A stretch of DNA of 64,000 nt from Flavobacterium gilvum (GTDB lineage Bacteria > Bacteroidota > Bacteroidia > Flavobacteriales > Flavobacteriaceae). Both the position numbers and the translations under genes were made by a program. Location of the stretch: positions 2,604,001-2,668,000 of the forward strand of contig NZ_CP017479.1 in assembly GCF_001761465.1 (NCBI RefSeq), in the 5' to 3' direction. The notes below the pieces were generated by a model. It made no database searches and was not told where the DNA came from. It saw only the letters and a list, made by a program, of their open reading frames with translations. Positions 63,888 through 64,000 of this stretch are shown in pieces (position 1 is the stretch's first letter; each line of letters starts with the position of its first letter).

Positions 63888-64000
<113 letters not shown>

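Overview
The window is AT-rich DNA of a Bacteroidota bacterium, most likely Flavobacterium or a close relative. This rests on TAnnTTTG promoter boxes, type IX secretion (T9SS) C-terminal domains, an IntDOT-like integrase, many secreted glycoside hydrolases, and Flavobacterium-like homologues of LptF/G, RibB, AmpG and a GHL10 protein. Family names come from motifs read by eye; no database search was run.

Region 1 (1-9.5 kb, + strand) is a carbohydrate cluster: GH2, GH42, GH106-like, a short GntR DNA-binding protein and GH43. All four enzymes carry signal peptides. The set suits removal of galactose and rhamnose from a plant galactan or arabinogalactan. No SusC/SusD pair lies in the window. Region 2 (9.7-11.9 kb) is a Fic gene cut by an ISL3/ISAon1-type insertion sequence whose transposase is split between two frames.

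Region 3 (about 11.97-42.59 kb) looks like an integrative island inserted in the 3' end of tRNA-Ser(UGA). A 17-bp piece of the tRNA is repeated at both ends, 30.6 kb apart, an IntDOT-like tyrosine recombinase sits beside the intact tRNA, and related short repeats lie just inside each end. Cargo: a tripartite hipB-hipS-hipT kinase toxin-antitoxin operon with two palindromic operators, a T9SS beta-propeller/PKD protein, two haloperoxidase-like lipoproteins with eroded vanadate sites, a frameshifted lipoprotein gene, a 2464-residue PL8-type lyase with three long N-terminal repeats, GH2-malectin, a CE1-type esterase and GH95. Among them lie wreckage of GH97, GH3, a hybrid two-component regulator and IS21/IS3 remnants. 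It reads as a mobile polysaccharide-utilization island in partial decay.

Region 4 (42.6-59.3 kb) is conserved chromosome: tRNA-Ser; the lolA-lptF/G-ribB run; ftsK and dgkA; thiol peroxidase; a peroxiredoxin-thioredoxin-small protein cluster; a peptidoglycan-recycling set (GHL10/DigH-like, AmpG-like, NagZ-like); and an APC amino-acid transporter. Region 5 (59.4-63.9 kb) is accessory: a HEPN/MNT pair, an SGNH hydrolase, an aminotransferase with a Tat-like leader, an unknown protein and several dispersed repeats. The window ends in the first codons of a dihydrolipoamide dehydrogenase gene.

The most interesting items are the tRNA-Ser island, the HipBST operon with its operators, the PL8 protein with its triplicated module, the paired degenerate haloperoxidase-like proteins, and the repeats made of a fixed box beside a hairpin of variable sequence.
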